From the NCBI GenBank assembly GCA_015143295.1, contig CM026570.1, positions 10,068,047 through 10,132,046 on the forward strand: a stretch of DNA of 64,000 nucleotides, in the 5' to 3' direction. The notes below the pieces were generated by a model. It was not told the DNA's origin, searched no databases, and was given only the letters and a program-made list of their open reading frames with translations. The stretch's first letter is position 1. The number at the start of each line of letters is the position of its first letter. Below, one piece after another: positions 12,401 to 23,645 of the stretch. Position numbers and translations under genes: made by a program. Source of the stretch: Tetracentron sinense (Eukaryota > Streptophyta > Magnoliopsida > Trochodendrales > Trochodendraceae).

Positions 12401-13150
12401 GGCATGATGACAACTCCTGTTTATCAGATCAATACTTGGATAAGGTGGGGTCAGATTAAACTCGATGGTGTAGGTTTAGGATCCTTGAAAGGTCATGTAC
12501 TAAAAAAATTATTATACCATAGATGGGTGTGGAAAGCTAAGAGATTGTTTGGTTCGGATTATCAAAATCGTTTTAATCACTTATGTTGGGATTATGCATG
12601 ATAGAATAGTAGTGCCTGGTTTGACGTCATAAGTGATTATGAAACTACTAATTATGAAACTACTAATTATGTAACCGGTGATATCATCATCTCGTCCGGA
12701 GATGATAGTGGGAGAGCATAACCACTTATGCACCTTTAAAATTGTGAGAACTATTGTAAACACCTAATTTTACATCCCTTGTATGGTAGAGCTATTAATG
12801 AACAGAACTTCAAATTTGGTTCATTTAAAGTTCCTTCGAGCTCATTTATTTAATAAATGAGTCAAGCTTGAACTTGATTTTCAAGTACAATTGATTAATG
12901 AGCCGAACTCGAACACTCATGTTTGCGACTCATTAAATACTTGGTTCATTTAATATTGGTTTGTTTAATATTATAGTATTATACAAAAATAGAATTGAAC
13001 GATATAAATTCATTTATTATTCTTAAGATGCTTAAATTTAATTCTTATTTTTTACTGTTTAAAGTAAAATATACTTTAATAGCAAGAGATAACATGGAGA
13101 AAATAAAGGGAATGATTTTTAAAAATGTGTTTCGACAAATAATGCAAATA

Positions 13151-13322
13151 CACCCTGCCTCTTGCGTGAGTGGTAGGGGTGTGGCCTTCCAAGGGGAAGG
13201 TTTGGGGATCTAATTTCCCCCCGGGTATGAGCAGCAAGAGCTCCACTGCCCAAGCTAACTTTTGACCGGCTGACTCTATTGACGTAGGTAAATAATATCG
13301 ACTACAAAAAAAAATAAAAATA
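13151..13322 (+). mobile_element. tRNA-derived SINE, family A
   Basis: It begins CACCCTGCCTCTTGCGTGAG, then TGGTAGGGGTGTGGCC, a weak B box near GGGGATCTAATTTCC, the AAGAGCTCCACTGCCCAA block and an A-rich tail at 13300-13322. It lies directly before the solo LTR. Confidence 0.7.
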
Positions 13323-13426
13323 ATGCAAATAAAATATAGACGAATGTAATAATTAATTTTAATAGAAGAAAATGATAATTTTAAAGAGTGTTTTAATAAA
13401 TTAAAAAAAAGAAATTGAAGTACAAA

Positions 13427-15217
13427 TGTAGATCCCCGGGTCTCAATGGCTATGCACAATGATTAGTGTTGTGAATAGTATCAATGAATAGTATTTTTAA
13501 GGCCTAAAGCCTTATTGTTTTATGAATGAAATGAAGTGAGGGTTTTGAACTCACTAAAATATGTTATGGTATGTGGTTTAGGGTTCTAAGGACCCTATTG
13601 GATGTTTAAAAGTGTTAAAACAAAGTGGGGAAAAGTTCTAAGGTTGGAAAATGAAAAAAATCAACAAAGTTAGGAAAAATAGGGGCAGTTAGTTGACCGA
13701 CCCCTAATCCGGTTGATTGACTGGGTGAGCGATTTGTATGGGGAAAAATTTCAGAGGGGGGTTTTTCGGCCGTTCAGGGGATGTGACAATCCGGTCGACC
13801 AATTGAGCCAATCCAGTCGACCGACTTAAAATCTGGTCTATCGACTTGTGCTGTTTTGCTCCTTTGGATATTTTGGGATATATCTTAAGGGTATAGGGGT
13901 CTTTAACCCACCCCTTTGGCTATAAATACAAGCCAATTCGTGACTTAGGGTCTCACAAACCCTCTAAGACATATTTTATAGAGTTTTGAGAGAGAAAGAA
14001 GGGGAGAACTAGGGTTTGGCTAAGGGTTGTTCCAAAGTTCAAGTGAAGTTTGATCTTCACTTCCACGGGTCTTCTTCAAGCTTGAACCTCATTTCATGGC
14101 GTTGTTCTCAAGTGATAAACCGTAGGGAATCGATTGTGAAAGGTAGATACTTTCTACTAACTACCTTGTTATGATTATGTATTAAAAGGAAGATGGAAAA
14201 CATGGGTTTCGATGAAAAGTAGTAGATATCTTCTACTAGTTTCCTTTGTTGTAATCCTTTGATGAAAATGATGATTTTGTATGCTCCAAGCCTAGAAAAT
14301 CTAAGTTTCCATGATGTGTGATCCTATATGGCTATGTCTTGATGTTCAAAGTCTTCTATGCTCATATGATGCTCACAAGAGCTATGTACTAAGTTTTAAA
14401 GGTTTCTAAGTCTATGCACAAGTCTCGCATGATCGGTTTTCTCATAAATTGGATATTTAAAAAGTTCATAAAAAAATGTTTGAAGGAAAACCTCATAAGA
14501 AACTCATAAGTGATTATGCCAAACATGGGTTGGTTTCTAGGATCGGTTACCCTATGCTCACAAGGATCTCATACGTCTAAGATCTCAAAAAGCTCTACGG
14601 ATCTCATAAGACTCATAAGTGTTCCATGCTCATACGAACTCATAAGACAAACTCATAAGCAATTGATTCTCGCAAGAACTCATAAGTTACTGTTTTCATA
14701 CGAACACTCACATGGCACAAGTTTTGGAAATTATGCATAGTTAATTTATGCTCTACGCTCTACGATTTCGCTAAACTGTATGCATGTTATGTTTTATAAC
14801 ATTGTTAGCTAGTGATTGGTACCCACTGAGTGTTTTAATACTCAGCTGTACATTTTGATGTCGGTAGGTCCATTCGACATCTGCAATCCAGTGTCGTGGG
14901 TCGAGGAGGAGTAGGTTGACGAGCCGGTAGGTGGCTATCCTGAAGAGGGAAAAGATTTAGACAAGTGACCATACGAGGTGTATTATTGAGCGATAGTGAG
15001 GGAGTGATATGTATATGAAAATTTGATGAGTGAGCATGTTCACCCTTACTTTTCTTTTGTTATATTGTATAAACTTATGGAATACAATTATGTTATAAGA
15101 TAGAAATTTAGTTTCCGCTATAGCATACCTTGTTCATTGTACATGATGGTTTGTTATGATAAGTTAGTTACGCACAAAGTTACACCTAACTCTTAGGTGA
15201 GATTTTGGGGCACGACA
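13427..15217. mobile_element. Solo LTR (1.79 kb) with perfect 5-bp target duplication
   Basis: The element starts TGTAGATCCCCGGGTC and ends TTGGGGCACGACA. It is flanked on both sides by ACAAA (13422-13426 and 15218-15222), the 5-bp target duplication usual for LTR retrotransposon insertion. Inside are CCGGTCGACCAA motifs and a TATAAATAC box near 13920 that could drive transcription. No gag or pol sequence is present, so it is a remnant left by recombination between two LTRs. Its length suggests a Ty3-type element, but this is inference. Confidence 0.85.
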
Positions 15218-15222
15218 ACAAA

Positions 15223-16560
15223 AGAGTAAAATATTGTTTTTTTTTTTTTTTTTACATTAGAGTATAGTCGGCCAGAAATGAAACTGAGTCAAGCTCAAAC
15301 TTGGCTCGTTTTTCACGAAGCCAAGCATGAACAAGAATCCTCAAGCTTGAGCTAAGCTTGAATACACCTATAATTTTGTATGCCGACCCTGAACACACTA
15401 TTACTTTGTTAAGCTTGATATCGTACAATATCCCTGAAGCTTGATAGAGAAATTGTTTAAAATATACATTTTTTTTAAGATGACCAAATATTCATTTTTA
15501 AGATCACGAGATAATCACTTATCAACATAGTGCTAGCTAAACAAGATTAATCATGACAACGCTCATTCAAGTATAAAAAGATAGCGATTATTGTGTGATC
15601 AATTGTGACTGCAATAATCCAAACCAAACAAGGTCTGAATTTGAATTATTTTAATTCGTTCCATGCAATTTTTCGACAAATGTGGTCCTACCTTCAAATT
15701 TTGTGAGAGGGTTCTTGACTTTATTCTTCTACTAATTAATTAGGAATTAATTGGTGATCTTTACATGAATACAATAAGAGCAAGATGGAGACTTTTTTCT
15801 AGAATATCCTTCACCCATGTTACAGACGTATGCTTACCGATCTAAATCCTCCACCTGACATGAGTCATCAACACCTGGCTAGTTCGATCAATCACCATTT
15901 GTCCGTTGTAATTTTTTTTGGTTAACTTAAATTGAGGAATATTAACATTTGATGAATATAAAGTCAATCAACCTCAATGGAGCCTCTAACGCTATGTCTT
16001 TTCTATCTTTATTATTATAACGAGAATATGACACTTACAAACGTTGTTTTGAATAAAATTGTCTTTACACATATCCTTATTATCATAACAAAAATTATTA
16101 TTATAATAAAGATTTTTATGTTAAAAATCATAAATTGAGTTTTTTTTAAATATCGAAATTATCATTTAACTTAAAAATGTGTCTATTACAAAATTATGTG
16201 TAATTTTATCTTTTTTGCAAAATTATCTCTCTACTCTATACATGTCTCTCATTTCATTCTTACCCAAGTCTCTCTCCCTGTCACACACATATCTGCATCA
16301 CGTGAGCCACATTAGGCCCCTCTTTCAACTCTCTTCCCTTCCCTCTCTCTCACATGCACCACACATGCAACTCACTAAGCATATGTAAATAAGCGTTTAG
16401 ATCAATATAAGTGGACTAGTTATGTGTATGATACTCCTGGCTAGGTTCCATTGAGGATGATGGACCCTAGCCCATGATACCAAACCAAATTATTATAATG
16501 CAACTTGATTAGATTAATGCATATAATAATATTTAGTTGCCAAGATATTTTTTTTTTGTC
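15223..16560. other. No recognised gene (15223-16560)
   Basis: AT-rich, with poly-T runs and a GAGCTAAGCTTGA-type stretch near 15280-15360 that resembles the GAGCC-rich hAT elements at 25-28 kb. The frame at 16179-16388 is CT-rich low complexity. Confidence 0.4.
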
Positions 16561-16569
16561 CCAACTTTA

Positions 16570-16863
16570 GGGCTCTGCATTGTCTCTAGCAAAGTCAGAA
16601 GGCTCCTCTCGGGTGTCCACAAAATAGTGGACATATGGCGTGAAAAAAGAGAGAAGTCATTCCATTTTCTCCCCATGAATTTAATTTTTCCCTACTTGAT
16701 ATCTCTCCCTTTTTATTTTACCACATTATCGTGATGTATCAAATAATATGTGAAAAAGTCAAAATTATAAGCCCCATGAAATGACTTCTCGAACCACATG
16801 TCCACTATTTTGTGGACACCTGAGAGGAGCCCTTCTGGATTCGCCAGAGAGAATCCGAGGCCC
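16570..16863. mobile_element. MITE upstream of the HSF gene, copy 1
   Basis: Long imperfect inverted ends: the left GGGCTCTGCATTGTCTCTAG pairs with the right end, whose minus strand reads GGGCCTCGGATTCTCTCTGG. Both continue through GTGTCCACAAAATAGTGGAC. The interior carries GAGAAGTCATTCCATTTT and GACTTCTC blocks. AACTTTA before it and AACTGTA after it may be a worn target duplication. Related copies follow at 16980-17206 and 17211-17462. Confidence 0.72.
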
Positions 16864-16979
16864 AACTGTAGTACCCATAAAACAAAAAGTATTTCAGCAA
16901 TAAATCTTCTACCAACAAATATGATTTTTAAAGTCTAGCTCAATCTAGTGGTGGTTTCAGTGATGTCACCCAATTATAA

Positions 16980-17206
16980 GTGGTCAGAAAACCATCAATG
17001 GAGAGAAGTCATTCCATTTTATCCCTCATAATTTTGACTTCTCCCTATTTGATATCTCTTACCCTTATTCTCACACACTTATCACCACATGTCTTATTAT
17101 GGGTGGAGAAGTCAAAATCATGGGTCCCATGATTTTGACTTCTCCACCACTTGTCACCTATTCCCGAGATAAGCCCTTTCTGGCTTCGCCAGAGACAATC
17201 CGAGGC
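16980..17206. mobile_element. MITE fragment upstream of the HSF gene, copy 2
   Basis: Shares GAGAAGTCATTCCATTTTAT and the right terminal TCTGGCTTCGCCAGAGACAA block with its neighbours but lacks a complete left end. It contains the perfect palindrome at 17103-17149. Confidence 0.6.
17103..17149. repeat. Perfect 47-bp palindrome
   Basis: A 23-bp arm starting GGTGGAGAAGTCAAAATCAT is followed by one spacer base and its exact reverse complement ending TTTTGACTTCTCCACC. It is formed inside the MITE stack. Confidence 0.9.
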
Positions 17207-17210
17207 CATT

Positions 17211-17462
17211 GGGGCTTTGGCTTGTCTCTGGTGAAGCCAGAAAGCTGTCTCGGGGTTCCATACATTGTGCGACAGTTGGCTAAAAAATGGGGAGAAGTCA
17301 TTCCATTTTATCCCCCATAATTTTGACTTCTCCCTATTTGATATCTCTTACCCTTATTCTCACACACCATGATTTTGACTTCTCCACCACTTGTCACCTA
17401 TTCTATGGAACCCCGAGATAAGCCCTTTCTGGCTTCGCCAGAGACAATCTGAGGCCCAGGAT
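17211..17462. mobile_element. MITE upstream of the HSF gene, copy 3
   Basis: Left end GGGGCTTTGGCTTGTCTCTG, and right end on the minus strand GGGCCTCAGATTGTCTCTGG. Both run through AGCCAGAAAG and CTCGGGGTTCCATA. It ends only about 70 bp before the first heat-shock element of the HSF promoter. Confidence 0.72.
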
Positions 17463-17532
17463 TGGCTACCAAAACCTTTGTTTTTTTCTGAGTGGGGCCT
17501 CACCCCCAATACCACCCACCACTCCTCAAGGA

Positions 17533-17547
17533 GTTCCAGAACCTTCT
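17533..17547 (+). promoter_or_regulatory. Perfect three-unit heat-shock element
   Basis: GTTCCAGAACCTTCT contains TTC at 17534, GAA at 17539 and TTC at 17544, the exact nTTCnnGAAnnTTCn pattern bound by HSF trimers. It lies about 100 bp upstream of the TATA box, suggesting heat induction of this HSF by class A1 HSFs or by itself, as known for HSFA2 genes. Confidence 0.8.
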
Positions 17548-17595
17548 AAGCACCTCCTTGCCAAAATAAGAAACATTGGACAAATGCCCCAAATG

Positions 17596-17608
17596 CTCTA
17601 GAACTTTC
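17596..17608 (+). promoter_or_regulatory. Second heat-shock element (one mismatch)
   Basis: CTCTAGAACTTTC has GAA at 17601 and TTC at 17606 in perfect spacing, and CTC instead of TTC in the first unit. It sits about 25 bp upstream of the TATA box. Confidence 0.65.
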
Positions 17609-17632
17609 GGCTACAACCCCTTCTTTCTTCTC

Positions 17633-17640
17633 TATTTAAA
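17633..17640 (+). promoter_or_regulatory. TATA box of the HSF gene
   Basis: TATTTAAA sits downstream of both heat-shock elements. It would place the transcription start near 17665-17675 and give a leader of about 490 nt, unless a leader intron is removed. Confidence 0.55.
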
Positions 17641-17674
17641 GCCTCACACTCCTACCTCCACTGCTTCTTATTCT

Positions 17675-18086
17675 ATGTAACGACTTTCCCAAAGGAGCTA
17701 TGAAGAGGGGGAAAAATACCTAGAGATGCCCTTTGTCCTTCTCTTTTCAATACCAACCCCTTGTTATTCACTTCTGTCAGTTAGTTCTCATTTCTTCAAA
17801 ATTTTCCAAATTATTGACTTTTTTTTTTCTTTCTTTGTTGATTCTAATTTGTATTCTAGTCAATATTGATTCCAATTTCTCTTTCTCACACATACCCTTT
17901 TGGTTATTTGAGATCCTCTAAACATTTCAACCAAGATCCAATATTGAACTCCTATTTTGCTGTTCATTTTCCAAGATTTTTTCTCATCCAACCTGCAATC
18001 TCAGAAGTCAGAACCAATTTGATCCAACCCTTTTAAGAAAAATCCTTATTATGAAACCCCATTTGGGAAAATTCAGTTTTGACTGA
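17675..18086 (+). other. Upstream ORFs in the HSF leader
   Basis: If transcription starts near 17670, the leader holds an ATG directly followed by TAA at 17675-17680, a 7-codon ORF at 17700-17723, a 47-codon ORF at 17726-17869 and an 11-codon ORF at 18051-18086. All end before the main ATG at 18158. Upstream ORFs commonly lower or condition translation of the main frame. That this happens here is inference. Confidence 0.55.
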
Positions 18087-18157
18087 TTTTTTTCTTATTA
18101 ATCCTGTAGACCCATTAGATCTAATACAATCAAATTCAATTTGTTGATTTTCCAATC

Positions 18158-19758
18158 ATGAATCCTCCAGGCCAATTGAAGGAGGAGTTTCCGGGAGCGA
18201 GTTCGTCTTACTCTGGTGAGCTGACCGGGGTTCCTACTCCTCAGCCAATGGAGGGCCTCCATGACACAGGCCCTCCACCTTTCCTGACCAAGACCTTCGA
18301 CATGGTCGATGACCCAAGCACGGACCATATAGTTTCTTGGAGCAGAGCTAACAACAGTTTTGTTGTCTGGGATCCTCACAATTTCTCCATGAATCTTCTT
18401 CCCAGATACTTCAAGCACAACAATTTCTCGAGCTTTGTGAGGCAGCTCAACACTTATGTAAGTATTCTCTCCAGTAAACCATTTTTGCTGCTTCTTACCT
18501 TTCATGAAATCTTGGTTTTGTAGTTCTCAATATAAGGAGGAAAACATTCAACAACAGCCAGAAGGTATATTTTTTTTGAATAATGATCCCATATGAGTTC
18601 TTTAGATTTGGCAGATTACATGTCTATTATGTTCATGAAGAAGCTAGAATGTTTTATTACATTTTTTTTCTTGCAATTTTTACAAGAATTAGTCCTTTGT
18701 TTTTAATGGTTTTTTCTCAGTCTCTAGGTTATTTTGTTTTTGGAGTGCAGAAAGTCAGAAAATTAAAATAAATAAAGTATAGAAGGAACTATTTATAAGC
18801 TGTCCTTTAGTATGCATCGTTTATTTTAAAACAAAAAAAACAAAAAAAAATTGTCCTGATGTTCTTTATAAAAAAAAATTCTTGTGTAAAGCTTTATGAG
18901 TTTTTGTGTTTGATAAGAATTTCAAATCTGTGATATTTTGAGTTCTTGGATTTTGATATTGAATTTGGAATTTGAATTTTGCAGGGTTTTAGAAAGGTTG
19001 ATCCAGATAAGTGGGAGTTTGCTAATGAAGGATTTCTCAGGGGGCATAAGCATCTTCTGAAGAACATCAAGAGGAAAAAGGCCTCTTCTCAGCCTCCTCT
19101 TCTGCATCAAGCTTTGGATCCTTGCGTTGAAGTTGGATGGTTCGAATTGGATGGAGAAATTGATCGGTTGAAGCGTGATAAGCAGGTTTTAATGGGGGAA
19201 TTGGTGAAGCTCAGACAGCAACAGCAGAATACCAAGGCCCACCTTCAAGCAATGGAACAAAAGCTACAAGGAACAGAATTGAAACAGCAACAGATGATGA
19301 ATTTTTTGGCAAGAGCAATCCAGAACCCCACTTTTATCCAGCAATTAGTCCAACATAAGGATCGAAGAAAGGAACTCGAGGAAGTGATCACTAAGAAAAG
19401 AAGACGACCAATTGATCAAAAGCCCAATGATCTTGGAGGCGGCAAAACAAGCCATAGTGGTGTAGGAGAAAACCCCATTAAAATAGAACCTCAAGATTTT
19501 GGAGATCTTAGCTGGTTTGAAGTCTCAGAGCTGGAGCAGCTAGCATTGGAGATGCAGGGATTTAACCCACCCAGACAGGACCAAGAAGAAGAGCAAGAAC
19601 AAGAAGACGAAAGTGGATATAAAGCACTAGATGAGGGGTTTTGGGAGGAATTGTTGAATGAGAGACTTGGAGAAGAAACAAGTATACTTGGTGTTGAAGG
19701 GGAAGATGTGAATGTATTAGCAGACCGTTTGGGTTACTTGGGTTCTAGCCCAGAGTAG
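18158..19758 (+). CDS. Heat stress transcription factor, class A2-like
   Basis: Two exons, 18158-18457 and 18985-19758, encode 357 residues. The intron has GTAAGT and TTTTGCAG borders and falls after ...RQLNTY, the conserved intron position in plant HSF DNA-binding domains. Residues 39-132 form the winged-helix domain that binds heat-shock elements ([42 protein letters not shown]). Residues 150-208 are the HR-A/B coiled coil for trimer formation, with the long class A linker. KKRRR at 237-241 is a nuclear localisation signal. A C-terminal AHA activator motif lies at about 316-326 ([11 protein letters not shown]), preceded by a second acidic-aromatic patch ([19 protein letters not shown]). An export-type signal is at 342-352 ([11 protein letters not shown]). 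These features and the length fit HSFA2; A6 or A7 is less likely. The protein should activate chaperone genes in the nucleus during heat. The ATG at 18158 gives the full amino end; the MITE-flanked promoter has heat-shock elements. Confidence 0.95.
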
Positions 19759-20466
19759 AGAAGCTTGACTTGTTCTGTACTGTAGTGATCATTTCTTCAG
19801 GGTTGGAGACCCACCATAGCTGTTTGGCTTGACTGTCTAATTGTTCAATTCTCTCCGATTTAGGTCTCAATGATGCCAAAGAACTATGAATTTAATTTGG
19901 ATTTCTTACTATTAACAGGAGGATACCAGGATCAATAGAATTACGCAGGCGAAAGGGAAAAAAACAAGTGTATCCTTGGGAATGGGAAGTATCTTATATT
20001 CTGTTCTTCTTTCACTTGGAACTCTTCTTTGAGTTCCTTTCTATCTCTTTGGTTGATAATTCTCTCCCTCCTATCAAAATGCAGGCATTACTTGGAAGAA
20101 TCTGTTGAAGTCCTTATCATCATGTTGATTTAGTCTCAAGGTGGTTCTTGTTTTTGTCAAAATCCATATTTTCTATGTACTAGATAGAAATGATTGGTTT
20201 AGTGATATTTAATCATTTATTATGTATATGGATTGAGTGTAGATTGTTCAGAAGCTGTTGGGCTCAAGAGGGGTGGCTCCAAAATTCGAAAAACCAACGG
20301 TTGGACTTGGACATTGGTTTTGGAAAATCAAGCAACAATTAGTACCTGATTTTGTTGGTTAGATTTTTGTTTGTGAAAGTGAAATTTTAGATCGATACAA
20401 GAGTGGGAGAGGGGTGGTCGATGATGGATATTAATATTTGTGTCCAAATGCAAAGCCCTTTTGCAG

Positions 20467-20668
20467 GGGTAATGGATTTGGTCTTGCTCTTGCTCTTGCA
20501 AGACCGTTTTGGTCTTGCTTAGGTTTAGTGTTTGACATGTGGCGATCGAAAGAGAAAATATATCAAAAGGGAGTCAAAAAAGAGGGGAGAGATTGAAATG
20601 ACTTCTCCCCTTTTCTATGGCCTCATGTCAAACCCTGAACCTAAACTTGCAAGACCAAATCCGTTCCC
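20467..20668. mobile_element. MITE with perfect 9-bp target duplication, downstream of HSF
   Basis: A 202-bp element with ends GGGTAATGGATTTGGTCTTG and, on the minus strand, GGGAACGGATTTGGTCTTGC. It is flanked by CTTTTGCAG at 20458-20466 and 20669-20677. Nine-base duplications are typical of Mutator-like elements. The interior has the GAGAAGTCATTT-type block also seen in the MITEs upstream of the HSF gene. Confidence 0.82.
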
Positions 20669-20677
20669 CTTTTGCAG

Positions 20678-22424
20678 CCGTTCCATTTGTACCATGTGAT
20701 TTTTTTTTTCTTTATTTTTTCCAATTCTATGAATAATAACCAGAAAAATCGTTTAATTGTCAACTTCAGTATTGATATCTCATCTTCTGCTTGCAATTTC
20801 TGACCCGATCTATCAACCTGCACAAACCGATCAACATTTTCACCACCCAATTCATAATTTGATTGGGTTTGGGTTTGGGTTAGGATTGATGCCTTTTTTT
20901 AGGCGGTTAGACCAACTTGTCTAGGTGTTTCTAGACCACTATTATGGGGAACAAATGTGGTATATCAACCCCCGCGAGCGCTCTTGGAGTCTTGAACTTG
21001 GGTTGTGTCCCTGGATAGGGATAGGTAATGCAAGTTGCCTACGACTCCATTCCTTGTTAGGCTTCGTGGATTGGTCAACTTATAAAAGAGGAGGGTGGTC
21101 TTTGTTTGTCATATTATCATCAAACTTTAAGATTGCGTTTTTTCGCAAAACAATTAATATTAAAGCGAGGTTTGGGGTTGCGAGATCTATAACAGTTTTT
21201 AAAATGTTGTTCAAGCCCTACAGTTTGCACAAAATTGTTGAAGACGGATATGAAGAAGTGATTTGTATGCAAAGTTTTATTTAGAATTGATCAACATATG
21301 TTCAAGGCCTTCAAAGTTAGTTGGAACACCCTAAAAGGTGGTTGAGAAGATGAAAAAAAAGTGTCTTGATTAATTTGATAGAATACCATGTAATTTATTC
21401 ATAGTAGAAATTCTTGATTGTAGCTCTATTGGGGTGAATCACATATATGTTGTACTTTTGAATTACTTTTAGGAAGTGATTTAAAAATCTTGATACTAGG
21501 TACTATCAAGAGCATACCCCTGGATTGAAAATCCAATGGTTTCAAGTATCAAGTGGGCTCCACCATTTAAAGCATGTGTGCCTTGGTGCCATTGAATTTT
21601 CAATCCTCCAATCCAGCTCTCATAATACCTACTATCAAAAGTTTTAAATCGCTTTCCTTAATTTTATATTTGTTTGACGTATTATCATCGATCTCAAGAT
21701 CGTCAAGAACGCATTTAAGGGTTACATTAGATTATCAGTTATGCAAACTCATATATATTATGACTATCTTTCCAATTGCCTTCAGCTTCGCCTTGTGGTG
21801 TCGTTGAGTTAACCAAATAGGTTTAGTCCCACATCCGATCTGTATCTGTGCTCCTAACCGTACCCATTTTGAGTAGAGCTTGGGTGAAGCTTATCTAGGT
21901 TGGGAGTGTGTGATTGTGTGTGTGATATGTGCATGAGTGAGTGTGTGTGGTCTTCTTTCCAATTGCCTTCAGTTTCGTCTTGTGGTGTTGTTGAGTTAAC
22001 ATATATATATATATATATATATATTATGACTACAATAGCATTGATTCATATGGATAACCCCAAATAGTTGAGATAAGGACCTGATAAATAATATAAGAAG
22101 ATTTAAACGGGTGAAAACAAAAAAGATAACGGGTTAGGGTTGGGGGAGACCTAATTGAATTAGGTTCGGGTTTGCCTTTTGTACAGACCTTCTGATGGAT
22201 ACCTACATTGTTTGGTTTGGCTTTTATACGTGCCTTTTCAGGGATTACCTATTTGGTACATGGGTTAGGATCACATTGAGGGTTTGCGTACCACGGTGCA
22301 CTCTCAATCTGACCCCGCACAACCTAATAAATCCCCAACTTCACTAATGACAACTTGCAATGGTTCTATACATGGCATCTTAATTCTCATAACAATTAAA
22401 TAGTCCTCCTGCTCACATTTGGAG
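20678..22424. other. No recognised gene (20678-22424)
   Basis: The longest frame (20925-21284, plus) has no domain that I recognise. A pair of about 45-bp direct repeats (TCTTTCCAATTGCCTTCAG...) lies at about 21767-21812 and 21954-21998. An (AT)n run follows at 21999-22024. Confidence 0.4.
21767..21998. repeat. Direct repeats of about 45 bp flanking about 140 bp
   Basis: The block from CTTTCCAATTGCCTTCAGCT to GTTGAGTTAAC at about 21767-21812 recurs with four or so changes at about 21954-21998. Between them is TAGTCCCACATCCGAT followed by GTGTGTG-rich DNA. It may be a duplicated segment or the flanks of a small insertion. Confidence 0.6.
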
Positions 22425-22712
22425 GGATGTCACCGGGCTGGCTCACGGCTGGCCCGGACCGGACCGGACCAGCCCAGCCCGATTATAGTTGGGGCAGGCT
22501 TGGGGATAGAACCTTAGGTCTGGAACCTGTTACACTACATTCTAAAGAGGATGGCCCACCTGAGATGGCCCCTTTACTAAAAAAACACACACCTAATATT
22601 CATATTTGAATCAATAGTGGGCTTGGCCCACCCTCCCCCGGCCTGGTTGCTAGTCAGGCTAACTCTGCCCAAGGTCAGGCCGACCCCAACCCAGCCCGTT
22701 GACACCGCTACT
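22425..22712. mobile_element. GC-rich hAT-like MITE (GGGATGTCACCGGGC ends)
   Basis: Left end GGGATGTCACCGGGCTGG pairs with a right end whose minus strand reads GCGGTGTCAACGGGCTGG. The GGGxTGTCAA-type ends followed by GGCCCGG-rich sequence match a dispersed family also represented near 22946, 23690, 24079, 28870 and 29600-29925. Confidence 0.5.
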
Positions 22713-23198
22713 CATAATGAATAGTTGAGAAATTGCAAATAGGCGTCTTAGCCATACTCAAGTTGTTCCGTTTCCTAAAGATCAACCAACATTTCATTGA
22801 TTCATTTTTTCTTTTATTTAGATTTTCTGACGACATATCTCATCTTAAAACCTACACTTGTTAAAGCATGGACATGTGTTGGTTTTTGATTGAGAGTAGT
22901 ATTTGCACGGCTCAATTGCAAAATTTCAAACACTGTACATGTAGGGCTGTCAAAGGGTTGGGCCGAAGCAGGGCTTAGGTTTTACTGGGTCTTGCCCTTA
23001 TTCATCGGGGTGAGGTCCTAGCCCTTGAAGAGCCTGAACTAGCTAAGCCTAAGCCCTACCCTCAAGGGTCAGCTCAGCCGAAAGAAAAAAAAAATATCAT
23101 ATTTTAATTATTTTTATTATATTGATTGCCAACCTAATATACAATACTTTTTCTTTATTTGGATTTGACATCGACAAAGCAATTCAAAGAGCAACATG

Positions 23199-23645
23199 TA
23201 GGGATGGCAACAGGTCGGGTTAATTGGGTAATCTGTCATGACCTGCCCTTATTGGGATGGGTTTGGGGAGTTCTTAAACGGGATAGGGGCGGATTTGAGA
23301 ATGAGGGATTAAACCCGACTCAGGTTTGGGACGGTAATGGTTTTAAGCTGCCCCGCCCCGTTTATAATATAATATTACTATTTTACCCTTAAATTAATCT
23401 TAAAATTACCTCAATATATTTGCTTATAGTATAAACTGTCATGCTAACCCGTCCCACCCTGACTAGTGTTTAAAGGTACAAGACAGGGTGGGGACGGGGT
23501 TAAGAAGGGTTTTGAAAAATTGGAACCGGCCTGCCTCGCCCCATGCCGAATTGGATTTGTGATGGGAACATGATAAGAGTCTTTTCATTGGGGCAGGGTA
23601 GGGTTGGGGGTGCCCTGACCCAAACCCGACCCTTTTCCATCCCTA
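23199..23645. mobile_element. hAT-type MITE (TAGGGATGGCAAC ends)
   Basis: Left end TAGGGATGGCAACAGGTCGG; right end on the minus strand TAGGGATGGAAAAGGGTCGG. Flanking 8-mers GCAACATG (23191-23198) and ACAACATG (23646-23653) match at seven of eight bases. There is no coding capacity; the short frame at 23159-23392 is part of it. Confidence 0.78.

Noticed and set aside
18098..18505. 135-codon minus-strand frame opposite HSF exon 1
   Set aside because: Antisense shadow of the conserved DNA-binding domain exon.
20925..21284. 119-codon plus-strand frame
   Set aside because: No recognisable family, no promoter and no splice support.
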